From CAYRES01 sp964423425 (GTDB lineage: Bacteria > Actinomycetota > Thermoleophilia > RBG-16-64-13): DNA of 64,000 nt. Within the stretch, counting starts at the first letter, position 1; the number at the start of each line of letters is the position of its first letter. This document shows positions 44,231 to 52,911 of this stretch, in pieces. A program made the translations under genes and the position numbers. The notes under the pieces were generated by a model. It saw only the letters and a program-made list of their open reading frames with translations, searched no databases and had not been told where the DNA came from. The stretch lies in assembly GCA_964423425.1 (NCBI GenBank), contig CAYRES010000008.1:88197-152196 (forward strand), read 5' to 3'.

Positions 44231-45220
44231 CTATCCATTCTCGCCGGTGAAATAGCCCGCAATGGCCTCCCGCTCGTCCTCGCCGAGAGGCATGGCGAGA
44301 GCCCGAAGGCCCGGCTCCAGATGTTCGGGACGGCGCGGTCCCAGTATGGGAGCCGTCACCCGCGGGTGAGACATGAGCCAGGCAAGACCGAGACTCGCCA
44401 TGTCGGTACCCCGGTCGGCGGCGTGCCGGTCCAGCCGTTCGAGGCCCACGAAGATACGGTCGGCCACAAGATTCACGTACGGTTCCGGGCGAAGCGTCAT
44501 GCGCGACTCCTCCGGGAACGGTTCGCCGCGGCGATACTTGCCCGTGAGCCAGCCTCCACAGAGCGGGCTGAATGGTGTATATCCCAAGCCCTGGTCGGTG
44601 AGGAGCGGGAAGAGTTCCTCTTCATCGTGCCGATTCAACAAGCTGTAGTTGTTCTGGATCCACTCGAAGCGGTGAAGGCCGTGCTTGTCGGACAGCCAGA
44701 GCGCCCTCGCTGTGAGCCACGTCGGCATGTTCGACGCCCCCAGATAGCGAATCTTGCCCTGATGTACGAGATCGTCGAGCGTCCGCAACGTCTCCTCGAG
44801 CGGAGTGGTGGGATCGGGTTCGTGTATGAGGTACATGTCCAGATAGTCGACCTGCAGGCGGCTCAGACTGGCATCGACTTGGCGCAAGATGTGCCTACGG
44901 GACAGACCCCAGTCGTTCGGCCCCTCCCCCACGGGATTGAACACCTTGGAGCTGATGAGAAGTTGGTCGCGCACCCGAGGGCCCTTGGCGGAGAGCCATC
45001 GTCCGATCATCTCTTCGCTCCGCCCACCCCCATAGGCGTCGGCGGTATCGAAGAAGTTGACCCCGGCCTCGAGGGCTGCGTCCATGAGCGCGAACGCCTC
45101 CGCTTCGCTCTCGCCCCTGCCAATAAACGCGGGCAGCGAACCGATACCACCGAAGTTGCCACAGCCAAGGCCGAAAGCCGACACCTTGAGCCCCGTTCGG
45201 CCCATATTCTTGTAGATCAT
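44231..45220 (-). CDS. Aldo/keto reductase
   Basis: A 329-residue TIM-barrel oxidoreductase. The catalytic tetrad is visible as Asp in FFDTADAY, Tyr in the same motif, Lys in ISSKVF and His in LIHEPDP. NADPH-binding residues are in LGPRRPEHLEPGL. The IYKNMGRTGLKVSAFGLG start is typical of the AKR11/YajO-like group. GGGGGGAGC precedes ATG 45220. The natural carbonyl substrate cannot be inferred. Confidence 0.9.
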   Translation of the reverse strand: MIYKNMGRTGLKVSAFGLGCGNFGGIGSLPAFIGRGESEAEAFALMDAALEAGVNFFDTADAYGGGRSEEMIGRWLSAKGPRVRDQLLISSKVFNPVGEGPNDWGLSRRHILRQVDASLSRLQVDYLDMYLIHEPDPTTPLEETLRTLDDLVHQGKIRYLGASNMPTWLTARALWLSDKHGLHRFEWIQNNYSLLNRHDEEELFPLLTDQGLGYTPFSPLCGGWLTGKYRRGEPFPEESRMTLRPEPYVNLVADRIFVGLERLDRHAADRGTDMASLGLAWLMSHPRVTAPILGPRRPEHLEPGLRALAMPLGEDEREAIAGYFTGENG

Positions 45221-45431
45221 GCTCCCCCCATGAGCGGGTCCCGTTCGTGCTGCCGCCCGCACCGTCGTCGCCGGCCGATCCAGTCGTCGTTGCTTTAGAG
45301 ACACCTTCTCGCGTCCCCTCACACGGCCGGCAAGGCCCCGGCACCCGCCGAAACCCGGCTTGGCCCGGCTCGCGCCCGATTATCCCGCATCGAAAGGGGG
45401 CACCACCTAGCATAAGGCATTGGAGGTGAGT

Positions 45432-46307
45432 ATGGGGTCCGCTCGGATCGCGTCGAAGGGAAAAACCAGGCCGAGGACCACCTACGGCCTGATCAGAGCC
45501 GCGGTTACCCTCTGGCTCGATCGCAAAGCATCGCGCCTGGCCGCAGCAATCGCCTTCTACGCGATGTTGTCTCTCGCCCCCTTGGCGCTCCTCGGCGTGG
45601 CCGTGCTCGGCGTCTTCACCTCGCCGGCGAGAGCCGAACAGGAGCTTGTCGCCCAAGCCCAGGAGATGCTGGGTGAAGAGGTGGCTTACGTAGTGGGAGT
45701 GCTGCTTGAAAACGCGCAGCAGCCCACCGCGGGCACGGTCGCCTCCCTGGTGGGGCTCGGAGTGATGATCTTCGGGGCCACAGGCGTGGTCATGTCTCTC
45801 AAGTGGGCGCTCGACACGATGTGGGGGGCGGAAAAGGCGGAGAGGGGCAAGGCGCCCTTCCTCGTGCACCGAGTCTTCGCCTTCGCGGTGGTCATCGGAG
45901 CCTGCCTGCTCCTGCTGGGTCTGGTCACAGCGACAACCGTCATCTCCGCTTTTGCCGAGCGACTGAGAGACGTCCTCGTGCACCCTGAGGCCATCCTGCA
46001 GGCGGCCAACTTCCTGCTGTCCATGGGCTTCGTGACCATGCTTGTCGCGCTGGTGTTCCGAGTACTGCCCGAAGCCCGGCTTCCCCGAGGAGCCTTGTGG
46101 ACGGGGGCGGCACTGACCGCAGTGCTCTTCACCGTCGGACAGATGCTCATCGGACTGTATCTGACCCGGGCGGGGGCAACTTCAGTCTACGGGGCGGCGG
46201 GATCGCTGGTGGCGCTTCTCGTCTGGGCCTATTACTCGGCGCAGATTGTGCTACTCGGCGCCGCTTTCGCCAAGGTGTTCGCAGATCGTCCCGCGAACCC
46301 TCCTTGA
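45432..46307 (+). CDS. YihY/BrkB-family membrane protein
   Basis: A 291-residue protein with about six helices. SRLAAAIAFYAMLSLAPLALL is the family's signature first helix, and YGAAGSLVALLVWAYYSAQIVLLGA the last. GGAGGTGAG lies directly before ATG 45432. The family was once annotated as ribonuclease BN; its transport function is unproven. Confidence 0.88.
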   Translation: MGSARIASKGKTRPRTTYGLIRAAVTLWLDRKASRLAAAIAFYAMLSLAPLALLGVAVLGVFTSPARAEQELVAQAQEMLGEEVAYVVGVLLENAQQPTAGTVASLVGLGVMIFGATGVVMSLKWALDTMWGAEKAERGKAPFLVHRVFAFAVVIGACLLLLGLVTATTVISAFAERLRDVLVHPEAILQAANFLLSMGFVTMLVALVFRVLPEARLPRGALWTGAALTAVLFTVGQMLIGLYLTRAGATSVYGAAGSLVALLVWAYYSAQIVLLGAAFAKVFADRPANPP

Positions 46308-46403
46308 GTACGAGTCACCGGCGCCGACGTTACACACGAGCCACCACGACGGACGTTGCGGTGGCGTACCCACCCTGGAACCGCCCGCCGCTTCACCACG
46401 AGA

Positions 46404-47591
46404 CTACTCCGGAAGCGTAGGCTCCTTCGCGACACGTCGCGACCTGGAAGTGGTGCGAACCGGGACCAAGGCGGGAGCCGGAAAGCGGGAGCGAAGCGAA
46501 GGCAAAGAAGCAGAGGCTTCTGCCGCCGGGGCATGTGCGTCTTGCGAGGAGCGGAGCCGGCGCAGTTCGCCGAAGCTGAAGGGGGAAGTGGCAAGCGCCA
46601 CAATGCCACCGAGGAGCGACCCGAGCGACAAGACCGAGTAGGCCACCAGGCTGAAGCCCGCAGCCGTACCTTGGCCGACACCGAAGAGCGCGAGACCCAT
46701 GACGCAGAAGAACTGCCAGCCTCCCACATTGCCGGGGGTAGAAGGAATCAACGTGCCCACACTGATCACGGCAAGCACTGCCGCCGTGCTTCCGTAGCCG
46801 AGATCGATACCGAAGGCCTGAAGCGCCAACCACAGAATACCGACCTGAAGGCCGGCCATGCCCAGGGCGACGCTCAGACATACAGCCACCGCCCGCCAAT
46901 TTCTCGCCAGACCCAAACCCTGCACGATCTCGAGCAGTACCCGGCGCACCCGGGCCCGCAGTCTCCCACCCGGCGTCCAGAGTTGCAGACGCCGGCGGAC
47001 GCTGCGCTCGCGCCACACCGCAAGGGCAAGAAGCCCCATGAGCAACGCAACTCCCACCCCCAGTATCCAAGGAGCGGCTGAAAGAGCTGCAGGAAGGCGG
47101 AGACCCCGCAGTGCCACGAGCATGAGGGCCGCCATGGCCACGCCGTCGGCCACCCGCTCGATGACCTCCGTCGACAGCACACCGGCGAGGGGACGGTGGC
47201 TGCGCCGCGACACGACCAGGCCACGGATGACCTCGCCGGTGCGAAGCGGCAGCAGTTGATTGCAGAGACTGCCCAGATAGGTGGCCTGCACCACATGGCG
47301 GTAGCGCACGCGCACCGGCCGCAAGAGGTACCACCAGCGGAGCGATTGCAGCGCCACCGACAAAACGCCCATACCCACGGCCACGCAGAGGAGCCACCAT
47401 CTCAACCCCCCCAGACTCGCTGCCAACTGGGCCGGATTGAGCCTCCACACCACGTAAACCAAGACACCCGCCGACAGCGCGTAGCCGAGTACCCGGGCAT
47501 GCTTCCGGGCACGGATTCCCCGCGTACGCGTAGGCACGCCGGCCTCGGTTCCTGCGGGGGAGAGCGAAGAAGATGTGGACTCAGATCGCAA
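46404..47591 (-). CDS. Flippase-like membrane protein (LPG-synthase TM-region family), second copy
   Basis: A 395-residue membrane protein with about eight helices. LGSLCNQLLPLRTGEVIRGL and STPGNVGGWQFFCVMGLALF are the two family motifs (N...P.R.GE and TPG..GG). The C-terminal 55 residues are basic and low-complexity. It is distantly related to 10190-11389. No aminoacyl-transfer domain is present, so lipid or polyprenyl-linked substrate movement is the best guess. Confidence 0.82.
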   Translation of the reverse strand: MRSESTSSSLSPAGTEAGVPTRTRGIRARKHARVLGYALSAGVLVYVVWRLNPAQLAASLGGLRWWLLCVAVGMGVLSVALQSLRWWYLLRPVRVRYRHVVQATYLGSLCNQLLPLRTGEVIRGLVVSRRSHRPLAGVLSTEVIERVADGVAMAALMLVALRGLRLPAALSAAPWILGVGVALLMGLLALAVWRERSVRRRLQLWTPGGRLRARVRRVLLEIVQGLGLARNWRAVAVCLSVALGMAGLQVGILWLALQAFGIDLGYGSTAAVLAVISVGTLIPSTPGNVGGWQFFCVMGLALFGVGQGTAAGFSLVAYSVLSLGSLLGGIVALATSPFSFGELRRLRSSQDAHAPAAEASASLPSLRSRFPAPALVPVRTTSRSRRVAKEPTLPE

Positions 47592-47597
47592 GGCTAG

Positions 47598-48140
47598 CTA
47601 AATTGTACCATTTGACTTCACACGGCGTTCCAGCCACTCGAGAATGAGCTCCACCACACCTGCGTCGAGAGGCCGCTTGATCTGCTTCTTGTAGGTGTCG
47701 AGAGAGGGCTCACCGTGCTCCACGCGGAGCAAGTGAGTGACGTCCGGCAATACGTGGCCTTCAAACGGCGCCTGCACCAGGGCACGCATCAACTCGATGT
47801 CGTCCGGGTCCACCTGAAGGTCTTTGGCCCCGGTGATCGCGAATACCGGCATCTCGATACCGGCCACGTTGTCGTGAAAGCCGGCCGTCCAGAAGTCGCC
47901 CTCGCTTACTCCCACGCCGCGCTTGTCGTAACGGAAACTGGCGATGCTGCGCCCGGCGAGATGGGTCGCAAGATCGGCGAACACGTTGAGGCGCATCCGG
48001 GGATGGTTCTCATCCCTGTCGACCTGGCCCGAACCGCAGACCATGAGCACGCAGGGGAACGGCCCGGTTGCCTCGGGAACCGTGAGCGTGCCCTCCATGC
48101 GAAGTCCCCCCGACGAGCACGCGATCTGCTGCCGGCGCAT
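47598..48140 (-). CDS. Alpha/beta hydrolase missing its nucleophile-elbow region (internal deletion)
   Basis: A 180-residue protein whose N-terminal part (PFPCVLMVCGSGQVDRDEN, RYDKRGVGVSEG, TAGFHDNVA) and C-terminal part (MPVFAITGAKDLQVDP with the catalytic Asp, VTHLLR with the His) match dienelactone-hydrolase-like enzymes of about 300 residues. The roughly 110 residues normally between FHDNVA and MPVFAI, which carry the GxSxG serine, are absent and the frame is kept. It is therefore probably inactive. GGAGG precedes ATG 48140; ATG 48173 is an alternative. Confidence 0.72.
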   Translation of the reverse strand: MRRQQIACSSGGLRMEGTLTVPEATGPFPCVLMVCGSGQVDRDENHPRMRLNVFADLATHLAGRSIASFRYDKRGVGVSEGDFWTAGFHDNVAGIEMPVFAITGAKDLQVDPDDIELMRALVQAPFEGHVLPDVTHLLRVEHGEPSLDTYKKQIKRPLDAGVVELILEWLERRVKSNGTI

Positions 48141-48273
48141 CATCTCCTCCGTTGGCCCGAGATCCACCTCCATACGTCGCGGCGGCTGCCATTATCTCAG
48201 AATCGCTAGAATGGAGGCACGGCACATCACCGATACGTGGCTAGTCACCTGAGTGAATGAGGAGTGATCCTCC

Positions 48274-49398
48274 ATGCTGGATGAGACACACGAGAGATCC
48301 TTCGACCCGGAATTGGACGGGCCGTTCCCCTCGGCCTGGGAGGATGAGCGCCGAGCCCGCCTGAGCGCCGACTCGGCCCAGACACGCGCGCCCGCCTACC
48401 GGCTCGGGTTTGCCGACAACGACCTCTTGCTCCGCGATGAATTGCGCTCCGTCCGACTACAGCTGGAGTTCCTGAAACCCGAGCTCCTACAGCAGGATCG
48501 CGGCATCAGGGCGACTATCGCCTTCTTCGGAAGCGCACGTATCCCGGCCCCCGGCGAAGAGCCTTTGCGGGAGCTCGTGCCTCCCCTGACGCCTGAAGTC
48601 GAGGCGAGAAGCGAGGCCCCGGCTGCCGCTTCTCCCCTCGACGAGGCCACGGCCGGGCGGATTACGGAATCACTGCGGGCCAAGAGCCGCTATTACACCG
48701 AAGCCCGGCACCTGGCCCACCTCATCTCAAGCGCTTTCGGCCGGCCCGCCGATGACTCTCTGTCGAGCGAGGCGGATGGGGAGGCGCGCGAAGACCTGCC
48801 GGCCTGCCCCGTCGGGACACCTCGCCGGGCCCAGCCGCCTTGTGGCTTGACTCCGGGCATCTGGACCGACTCTCACTGCCAGCCGGTGAAGCCGCACGCG
48901 GTTGTCATCACCGGGGGCGGCCCCGGCATCATGGAGGCGGCCAACCGCGGCGCCCACGAGGCGAACACCGACAGCATCGGCCTGAACATCGTACTGCCCT
49001 TCGAGCAGGCGCCCAACCAGTACATCACGCCGGAGCTCTGCTTCAACTTCCACTACTTCGCCATACGCAAGATGCACTTCCTCATGCGCGCCGTCGCACT
49101 GGTCGTGTTTCCCGGAGGCTTCGGTACTCTCGACGAGCTGTTCGACGTCCTCACGCTGATTCAGACGCACAAGATCCGCCCCATCCCGGTGCTCATGTTC
49201 GGACGCAGCTTCTGGAAGCGAATCGTCGATTTCGACGCACTGGTGGAGGAGGGCATGATCTCACCAAGGGATGTCGAGCTCTTCACGTACGTGGAGACGG
49301 CGGAGGAGGCCTGGGCGCAGCTGGAGCCGCTCCTGAGGAGGGTGGTGGGCCCGCCCGCACAACCTGAGGGCCCTGCACCCGGCAGCCCAATCCGCTAG
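48274..49398 (+). CDS. LOG-family protein (putative cytokinin riboside 5'-monophosphate phosphoribohydrolase) with insertions
   Basis: A 374-residue protein of the LOG/TIGR00730 Rossmann family, often mislabelled lysine decarboxylase. ITGGGPGIMEAANRGA and PGGFGTLDELFDVL are the two defining motifs, with the catalytic Arg/Glu region between. The core is interrupted by proline- and alanine-rich stretches (about 95-125 and 150-205), making it considerably longer than the usual 200-250 residues. The cleaved nucleotide is presumably a nucleoside monophosphate. AGGAG precedes the ATG. Confidence 0.83.
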   Translation: MLDETHERSFDPELDGPFPSAWEDERRARLSADSAQTRAPAYRLGFADNDLLLRDELRSVRLQLEFLKPELLQQDRGIRATIAFFGSARIPAPGEEPLRELVPPLTPEVEARSEAPAAASPLDEATAGRITESLRAKSRYYTEARHLAHLISSAFGRPADDSLSSEADGEAREDLPACPVGTPRRAQPPCGLTPGIWTDSHCQPVKPHAVVITGGGPGIMEAANRGAHEANTDSIGLNIVLPFEQAPNQYITPELCFNFHYFAIRKMHFLMRAVALVVFPGGFGTLDELFDVLTLIQTHKIRPIPVLMFGRSFWKRIVDFDALVEEGMISPRDVELFTYVETAEEAWAQLEPLLRRVVGPPAQPEGPAPGSPIR

Positions 49399-49469
49399 TG
49401 TCCGCCCCCTCACTGAGTTATCCTCACCAGGCTGCACGACATCGATTCGGCTCGGAAGGGGCTCCTCAC

Positions 49470-51590
49470 ATGCGTCTTAGCGAACGTGTCCACTGCGGAG
49501 AGCTGACCTCGGAGGACATCGGCCGCACGGTGCTGCTTGCCGGCTGGGTGGATGCCTTTCGCGACCACGGCGGCCTGAAGTTCGTCCACCTGCGCGACCG
49601 CAGCGGTATCGTTCAGATCGTGTTCAACCCGGAGACCGCCCCGGCCGAGGTGTGCGAAACGGCGGCATCGCTGCACTCCGAGTACTGCGTGGTGGTCCGC
49701 GGTGAGGTCAAGCAAAGGCTGGCCGGCACCGAGAATCCCGCCCTCGAGACCGGTGGCCTCGAAGTCACGGTGCACGAACTCTCCGTGCTCTCTTCCTCCG
49801 ACACACTCCCCTTCACCGTCTCCGAGAAGGCCATGGTGGCAGGCTCCGAGTCGGTCGATGCGGGGCAGGTCTCGGAGGATGTGCGGCTGCAGTACCGCTA
49901 TCTGGACATCCGCCGACCCTCCATGCGTGACAATCTCATCGCCCGGCATCGCATCTTCCACACGATACGCCGCTTCCTCGATGCTCGCGGCTTTCTCGAA
50001 GTGGAGACCCCGGCGCTCACGGCGAGCACTCCCGAGGGTGCACGCGACTACCTGGTGCCCAGCCGGGTCCACCCCGAGAGCTTCTACGCCCTGCCCCAGT
50101 CCCCACAGCTGTTCAAGCAGCTCCTCATGGTGGGCGGGCTGGAGCGGTACTATCAGCTGGCGCGCTGTTTCCGTGACGAAGACCTGCGGCCCAACCGCCA
50201 GCCGGAGTTCACCCAGCTCGACCTCGAGGCCTCCTTCATCGATGAAGAGTTCATCTACGAGTTGATCGAGGAGCTGGCGGTGGAGATGTTCGCCGTGGGC
50301 GGCGTCGCGCTCGCCCGGCCCTTCCCCCGCCTCACCTATGCGGACGCGATCGACTCCTTCGGCACCGACCGTCCCGATCTGCGCTTCGATATGGGCTTCG
50401 TCGACGCGACCGACATCTTCAGCGACACGGAGTACGCCATCTTCCGCCAGGTTCTGCAGCGCGGCGGGTGTATCAAGGGCATCAACGTCAAGGCACGTTC
50501 TGCCGACCTCAGCAAGAACATCCTCCAGAACGAGTACGCCAAGCAGATCGTGCCCGGCTTCGGCGCCAAGGGCATGACCTGGATGCGGGCGGAGAATGGT
50601 GGGCTCCAGTCGAACATCGTCCAGTTCTTCAGTGACCGCGAGCTCGGGGGGCTGAAGAGACGGTTCCAAGCCGCCGACGGCGACGTTCTGCTCTTGATCG
50701 CCGACCCCTCCTACGCCGTCGTCACCTCGGCACTCGGGCAGCTGCGTCTCCACGTGGCCGACCGCCTCGGCCTCATTCCCCGGGGTGTGTTCAAGCCCGT
50801 GTGGATCACCGACTTCCCCATGTTCGACCCCACCGATGAGGGGGGCGTCACCTCCAGCCATCATCCCTTCACCGCGCCCGACCGGGTCGATTTCGACCCC
50901 ACCGACGCCGAAGAGCTGCTGGCACTACGCTCACGGGCCTACGACCTGGTGGTGAACGGCGAAGAGCTGGGAGGAGGCAGCATTCGTATCAGCGACCGTG
51001 ACGTGCAACGACGTGTGTTTGCGGCTCTGGGACTGCGCGACGAGGAAGTGAGGCAGAGGTTCGGTTTCTTTCTGAGGGCGCTCGACTTCGGCGCGCCCCC
51101 GCACGGTGGCATCGCCCTGGGCATGGATCGCACGGTCTCGATGATTCTCGACACCCCATCCATCCGCGAGGTGATCGCCTTCCCCAAGAACAGGAGCGCC
51201 GTCTGTCCGCTGACCGGTGCGCCTTCCCCGGTGGCCCGCGAGCAGCTGGCCGAACTGGGTCTGCTTGGCCTCGACGGCAAGGAGATACTGCCCGGAGCCG
51301 ACAGAGAAGATGCGTTGATCGACCGGCTCTCGTGGGTCTCGCGCATCGGCGTTGCGAACGATGAGCGCGCGCTTCTGGAAGAGACGCTCACCCAGGCGGA
51401 GGAGCTTGCTGCACGCGCCTCCCAAGCGGCAGGCTCGGAGGAGCCCGTCTTCACCGTTGTCCCCGTCTCCAACCGCACCCGTCCCGGCAGCGAAGAGCAG
51501 CCCTCGGAATTGTCCGTGGCAGGCGAGCTGTTGAAGAACGCACCTTCCGTCAAAGGCGACTACTTCAGAGTCGCAAGCATCCTCGAATAG
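49470..51590 (+). CDS. aspS: Aspartyl-tRNA synthetase fused to GatC
   Basis: A 706-residue fusion. Residues 1 to about 605 are a bacterial AspRS: anticodon-binding OB fold (GWVDAFRDHGGLKFVHLRDR), active-site QSPQ and class II motif 2 FRDEDLRPNRQPEFTQLDLE, inserted GAD domain (about 290-420), GGGSIRI, and motif 3 GGIALGMDRTVSMI. RDHGG has the histidine associated with non-discriminating AspRS, which also charges tRNA-Asn. Residues about 611-706 match GatC (LSWVSRIGV, PVSNRTRPGSEEQPS, LLKNAPSVKGDYFRVASILE), the clamp of GatCAB. gatA and gatB follow directly. ATG 49470 has an upstream GGAAGGGG; the longer frame from 49398 lacks conserved sequence. Confidence 0.9.
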   Translation: MRLSERVHCGELTSEDIGRTVLLAGWVDAFRDHGGLKFVHLRDRSGIVQIVFNPETAPAEVCETAASLHSEYCVVVRGEVKQRLAGTENPALETGGLEVTVHELSVLSSSDTLPFTVSEKAMVAGSESVDAGQVSEDVRLQYRYLDIRRPSMRDNLIARHRIFHTIRRFLDARGFLEVETPALTASTPEGARDYLVPSRVHPESFYALPQSPQLFKQLLMVGGLERYYQLARCFRDEDLRPNRQPEFTQLDLEASFIDEEFIYELIEELAVEMFAVGGVALARPFPRLTYADAIDSFGTDRPDLRFDMGFVDATDIFSDTEYAIFRQVLQRGGCIKGINVKARSADLSKNILQNEYAKQIVPGFGAKGMTWMRAENGGLQSNIVQFFSDRELGGLKRRFQAADGDVLLLIADPSYAVVTSALGQLRLHVADRLGLIPRGVFKPVWITDFPMFDPTDEGGVTSSHHPFTAPDRVDFDPTDAEELLALRSRAYDLVVNGEELGGGSIRISDRDVQRRVFAALGLRDEEVRQRFGFFLRALDFGAPPHGGIALGMDRTVSMILDTPSIREVIAFPKNRSAVCPLTGAPSPVAREQLAELGLLGLDGKEILPGADREDALIDRLSWVSRIGVANDERALLEETLTQAEELAARASQAAGSEEPVFTVVPVSNRTRPGSEEQPSELSVAGELLKNAPSVKGDYFRVASILE

Positions 51591-51603
51591 AGAGAGCCGG
51601 CTC

Positions 51604-52911
51604 ATGCGCCCCACCTTCTCCCCCCGCAAAGACAGCAGCACTCACACCGCCTCCGCGGACGGTCCTCTCAAGGGCCTGAGGGTTGCCCTCCCACCCAACA
51701 TCTCGGTACGCGGTTGGCCGACGGAAGCAGGCTCGAAGGCGCTCGCCGGCTTCTTCGCCGTGGAGGACGCCACCATCGTTGCACGTCTCAAGACCGCCGG
51801 CGCACACCTGGAGGAATCGACCGGCATGAGCGAGTTCGGCTTGGGTCTCGAGGGGAGCCGGGCGGGCGAGGCGCTCCGCGAACAGTCCGCCGACGCCGAA
51901 TTGGTGCTCGACTTTGTGGGCGAGAGCCGGGCGGCCGCCCGCCGGGCGGGGGTCCTCGGCTTCAAGCCGAGCTGGGGGTTGGTGTCGCGGGCGGGTCTCG
52001 TTGGCCTCATCCCCTCCATGGAGTGCTGCGGCGTGCTGTCCGGCACACCGGAGGTGATAGAGCGCCTCCTCCACGCCGTCGCAGGCCCGGACGACCGGGA
52101 CTTCTCGTTGCCCGTGGAGGCGACCGCCGGGACGGCCGCAGATGGGCCGACCGAGAAGCTGCCCCCTGCAGAGGTGCTGCCCGCCCTCTCCTCCGGCACC
52201 ATCGACCCACGCATGGTGACCATCGGTGTCGTCAAAGAGGCCCGCGAGGGCCTCAGCGCGGACGAGCAGCAGGCATTCCATGTCGCACTGCAGGAGCTCG
52301 AAGCCTCAGGCTTCTCCCTGCGAGAGGTGTCGCTGCCCGGCTTCTCTCTCTTTACCCTCGTTCACAGCATCGTCGGTTCGGTGGAGGCCTCCTCCGCCGC
52401 CGGACGATACGATTCCGTCCGCTACGGCCCACGGGCCCCCGGGGCGAAGAATTGGAACGAAATGTACCTGCTCTCGCGGGGCGCGGCCTTCGGCTCTCTG
52501 GTGAAGAGCTACCTCATTCAAGGAGCGTTCTTCCAGTTCGAGCGCTACGAGGCCTTCGTGGATGCCTGCCGCATTCGTGCCCGCCTCCTGGACGACATGG
52601 CGCACCTCACCGCGGAGGTTGACGTGCTGGTGCTTCCCCCTCCGCCGGTGTCCGGCATCTCGGGGGAATCCGCCGATGAAGACTCCGCAGCCGCCGGCAG
52701 CGTGGGCGCGCCGGCGTCACTGGCCGACCTGTACACGCGGTTCGCTCCCACCCTGTTCGCCAACGTGAACGGACAACCGGCCCTGTATGTGCCGCCGCCC
52801 CCGGGCGCCGAGCACTCGGGCCTCCAACTGGCCGGCCCGAGGCTGAGCGACGGGAGACTCCTGGCTCTCGCCGCACACCTACTTCACACCTCGTGGGGAG
52901 GCGCACGATGA
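51604..52911 (+). CDS. gatA: GatA homologue lacking the amidase catalytic triad
   Basis: A 435-residue relative of the glutaminase subunit of GatCAB (normally about 485). Homology is clear in SKALAGFFAVEDATIVARLK, LGFKPSWGLVSRAGLVG, EASSAAGRYDSVRYG and VDVLVLPPPPV. All three catalytic elements are missing: the Lys of VAVKDN is Pro (VALPPN, residues 27-32); the GGSSGGSAAAVAAG block with the cis-Ser is deleted; and the GSDTGGSIRQPA block with the nucleophilic Ser is replaced by VGESRAAARRAG (105-116). It should not hydrolyse glutamine. It lies 13 bases after the aspS-gatC fusion and its stop overlaps gatB by 4 bases. Confidence 0.85.
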   Translation: MRPTFSPRKDSSTHTASADGPLKGLRVALPPNISVRGWPTEAGSKALAGFFAVEDATIVARLKTAGAHLEESTGMSEFGLGLEGSRAGEALREQSADAELVLDFVGESRAAARRAGVLGFKPSWGLVSRAGLVGLIPSMECCGVLSGTPEVIERLLHAVAGPDDRDFSLPVEATAGTAADGPTEKLPPAEVLPALSSGTIDPRMVTIGVVKEAREGLSADEQQAFHVALQELEASGFSLREVSLPGFSLFTLVHSIVGSVEASSAAGRYDSVRYGPRAPGAKNWNEMYLLSRGAAFGSLVKSYLIQGAFFQFERYEAFVDACRIRARLLDDMAHLTAEVDVLVLPPPPVSGISGESADEDSAAAGSVGAPASLADLYTRFAPTLFANVNGQPALYVPPPPGAEHSGLQLAGPRLSDGRLLALAAHLLHTSWGGAR

